The notes below the pieces were generated by a model. The model worked only from the letters and a program-made list of their open reading frames with translations. It had not been told where the DNA came from and did no database searches. A stretch of 5,907 nucleotides of DNA, from assembly GCA_021806355.1 (NCBI GenBank), contig JAJZXT010000004.1, positions 1 to 5,907 on the forward strand, in the 5' to 3' direction. This stretch comes from Thermoplasmata archaeon (GTDB taxonomy: Archaea; Thermoplasmatota; Thermoplasmata; Thermoplasmatales; Thermoplasmataceae). Shown piece by piece: positions 4,567 to 5,907 of the stretch (position 1 is the first letter of the stretch; the number at the start of each line of letters is the position of its first letter). The position numbers and the translations under genes are program-made.

Positions 4567-5907
4567 ATGGAAATAAAAAAAGCCACCGTGATAGGCGCCG
4601 GTTTAATGGGAAATGGAATAGCACAGGTCATTGCAACCTCAGGGATCAATGTTACCATTGAGGATGCCTATAAAGAAGCACTGGAGAAGGCTAAAAACAC
4701 AATAAAGGAAAGCCTGGCGAAAATGGTTAAATCCGGAAAGATTTCCTCAAAGGATTCTGATGATGTTCTTTCCAGGATAAGCTTCAGCAGTGATCTAAAG
4801 GAGGCGGTTTCAGGTTCTGACGTGATTATTGAAGCCGTTCCGGAGATTCCTGACCTTAAGAAGAAACTGTTCCTGGAAATTGAAAAGGAGGCAAAGCCAG
4901 AAGCCATTCTTGCAACAAATACCTCCAATATAAGAATCTCAGAGATTTCAGAGGGAATGAAAGAACCGGGAAGGCTTGTGGGAATGCATTTCTTCAATCC
5001 GCCCGTGATCATGAAGCTTGTAGAAGTGATTAAAGGAGAAAAAACACACCAGGAAAACTTTGAAGCAATATATGACCTTGTCAAGAAGATTGGAAAGGTA
5101 CCAATAAGAGTTCTTAAGGACACTGCAGGCTTTGTTGTGAACAGGATAAGCGCACCAGAATCCCTTTTCTTCTGCATGTTAATTCAATCCGGTATTGATT
5201 CGCCTGCAGCCATCGACACCTTTGCAAAAGCACAGGCGCTCCCTATGGGACCCTATGAGCTCATGGATTATGTCGGGATTGATACCGTTGTGCATTCACT
5301 GGATTATTACTCAAAAACGCTCTCACCGGATTATGGAAAATGTACCTATTATGGAAGAATGATAAAGGAGAATAAACTTGGCCTTAAAACTGGTGAAGGA
5401 TTCTATCGATGGGAGAACAGAAAGGCAATCATACCGCAATCTGAACCATCAGACAAGGTTGAACTGATGGATATCCTGTGCCTTGAGGTCAATGAGGCTG
5501 TCAAGCTCATTGAGGAGGGTGTTACAAGCCCGGAAGATATTGAGACTGGTGTTAAGCTTGGCATGAACAGGCCGTTCGGGCCTATATCGGTGGCATCAGG
5601 GCTTACTAATTCAGAGATAAAGGAGAAACTGGAAAAAATATCTTCCAAATTCAAGATATCTGTGTTTGAACCAGCCAGGAGCATAAAGGAAGGAAAGTTG
5701 AAGGATGCCCTTTCCGGGAAAATTGCAGGGAAAGAAGCTCCTCAAAAGATCGATTCCGCCCCTAAAGCTGCTGAAAAAACCGGTGACCTTGTTTCCATCA
5801 TAAAGGAAGGGAGGGTAGCCAGGCTTGAAATAAAGAATGGCAAGAATAATCTTCTGAATACGGGTGTAATCAATGAACTTGAAAGGGCCATTGATGCATT
5901 GTGGAAT
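4567..5907 (+). CDS. 3-hydroxyacyl-CoA dehydrogenase / enoyl-CoA hydratase fusion (3' end missing)
   Basis: The open frame runs 447 codons to the window edge without a stop. Residues 1-185 are the NAD-binding dehydrogenase domain: VIGAGLMGNGIA at 8-19 is the Rossmann GxGxxG loop. S120 (NTSN), H141 (HFFNPP) and E153 (LVEV) match the catalytic Ser, His and Glu of the family, with the usual His-Glu spacing of 12. AGFVVNRI at 187-194 begins the first C-terminal domain (to about 282), and a second copy follows at about 296-385 with GMNRPFGPI. A Lys/Ala/Pro-rich linker (about 386-406) leads into the start of a crotonase domain (LVSIIKEGRVARLEIKNG onward). The oxyanion-hole and catalytic glutamates of the hydratase lie outside the window. 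It should interconvert enoyl-, 3-hydroxy- and 3-ketoacyl-CoA in beta-oxidation or a related pathway. The ATG is 4 bases after the SCP2 stop, indicating an operon. Confidence 0.93.
   Translation, partial: MEIKKATVIGAGLMGNGIAQVIATSGINVTIEDAYKEALEKAKNTIKESLAKMVKSGKISSKDSDDVLSRISFSSDLKEAVSGSDVIIEAVPEIPDLKKKLFLEIEKEAKPEAILATNTSNIRISEISEGMKEPGRLVGMHFFNPPVIMKLVEVIKGEKTHQENFEAIYDLVKKIGKVPIRVLKDTAGFVVNRISAPESLFFCMLIQSGIDSPAAIDTFAKAQALPMGPYELMDYVGIDTVVHSLDYYSKTLSPDYGKCTYYGRMIKENKLGLKTGEGFYRWENRKAIIPQSEPSDKVELMDILCLEVNEAVKLIEEGVTSPEDIETGVKLGMNRPFGPISVASGLTNSEIKEKLEKISSKFKISVFEPARSIKEGKLKDALSGKIAGKEAPQKIDSAPKAAEKTGDLVSIIKEGRVARLEIKNGKNNLLNTGVINELERAIDALWN

Noticed and set aside
4668..5177. A 169-codon open frame on the minus strand
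   Set aside because: It is antisense to the dehydrogenase domain, whose catalytic motifs are all present on the plus strand.
5403..5684. A 93-codon open frame on the minus strand
   Set aside because: It is antisense to the second C-terminal dehydrogenase domain and is Ser-rich with no recognisable motif.

Overview
The window looks archaeal, most plausibly a thermoacidophilic euryarchaeon of the Thermoplasmata type; the exact lineage is inference. The support is a type IA topoisomerase with a C-terminal array of zinc ribbons, an archaeal presenilin-type (A22B) aspartic membrane protease, a short HemK/Mtq2-type release-factor methyltransferase, a hydroxyacyl-CoA dehydrogenase fused to an enoyl-CoA hydratase in the archaeal order (dehydrogenase first), AT-rich TATA-like boxes about 25-35 bases before start codons, and use of TTG/GTG starts. 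No tRNA, rRNA or CRISPR array was seen.

Layout. (1) Bases 1-159 look like the right end of an IS200/IS605 (IS1341)-type element: the last codons of tnpB followed by the structured 3' region that normally makes the omegaRNA/reRNA, ending near a TATCAAC sequence. (2) Bases 173-3338 are a minus-strand two-gene unit, DNA topoisomerase I followed by a nine-helix presenilin-like protease whose start lies inside the end of the topoisomerase gene. (3) Bases 3339-3550 are a divergent intergenic region with candidate TATA boxes on both strands. (4) On the plus strand come an Mtq2-like methyltransferase (3551-4138), then after an 88-base gap with its own candidate promoter a small SCP2-domain protein (4227-4562), and 4 bases later a 3-hydroxyacyl-CoA dehydrogenase/enoyl-CoA hydratase fusion (from 4567) that is cut off by the window end.

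How the genes work together. The topoisomerase/protease unit joins DNA topology with intramembrane proteolysis through translational overlap; no functional link is known to me. The methyltransferase probably modifies the GGQ glutamine of aRF1. The SCP2 protein and the dehydrogenase/hydratase fusion form a likely two-gene acyl-CoA (beta-oxidation-like) unit, carrying as neighbours the same three domain types that are fused in eukaryotic peroxisomal multifunctional enzyme type 2. The points most worth a second look are the putative tnpB guide RNA, whose guide would be the last bases of the protease gene, and the SCP2/beta-oxidation pairing. I did not find a convincing wholly new system.
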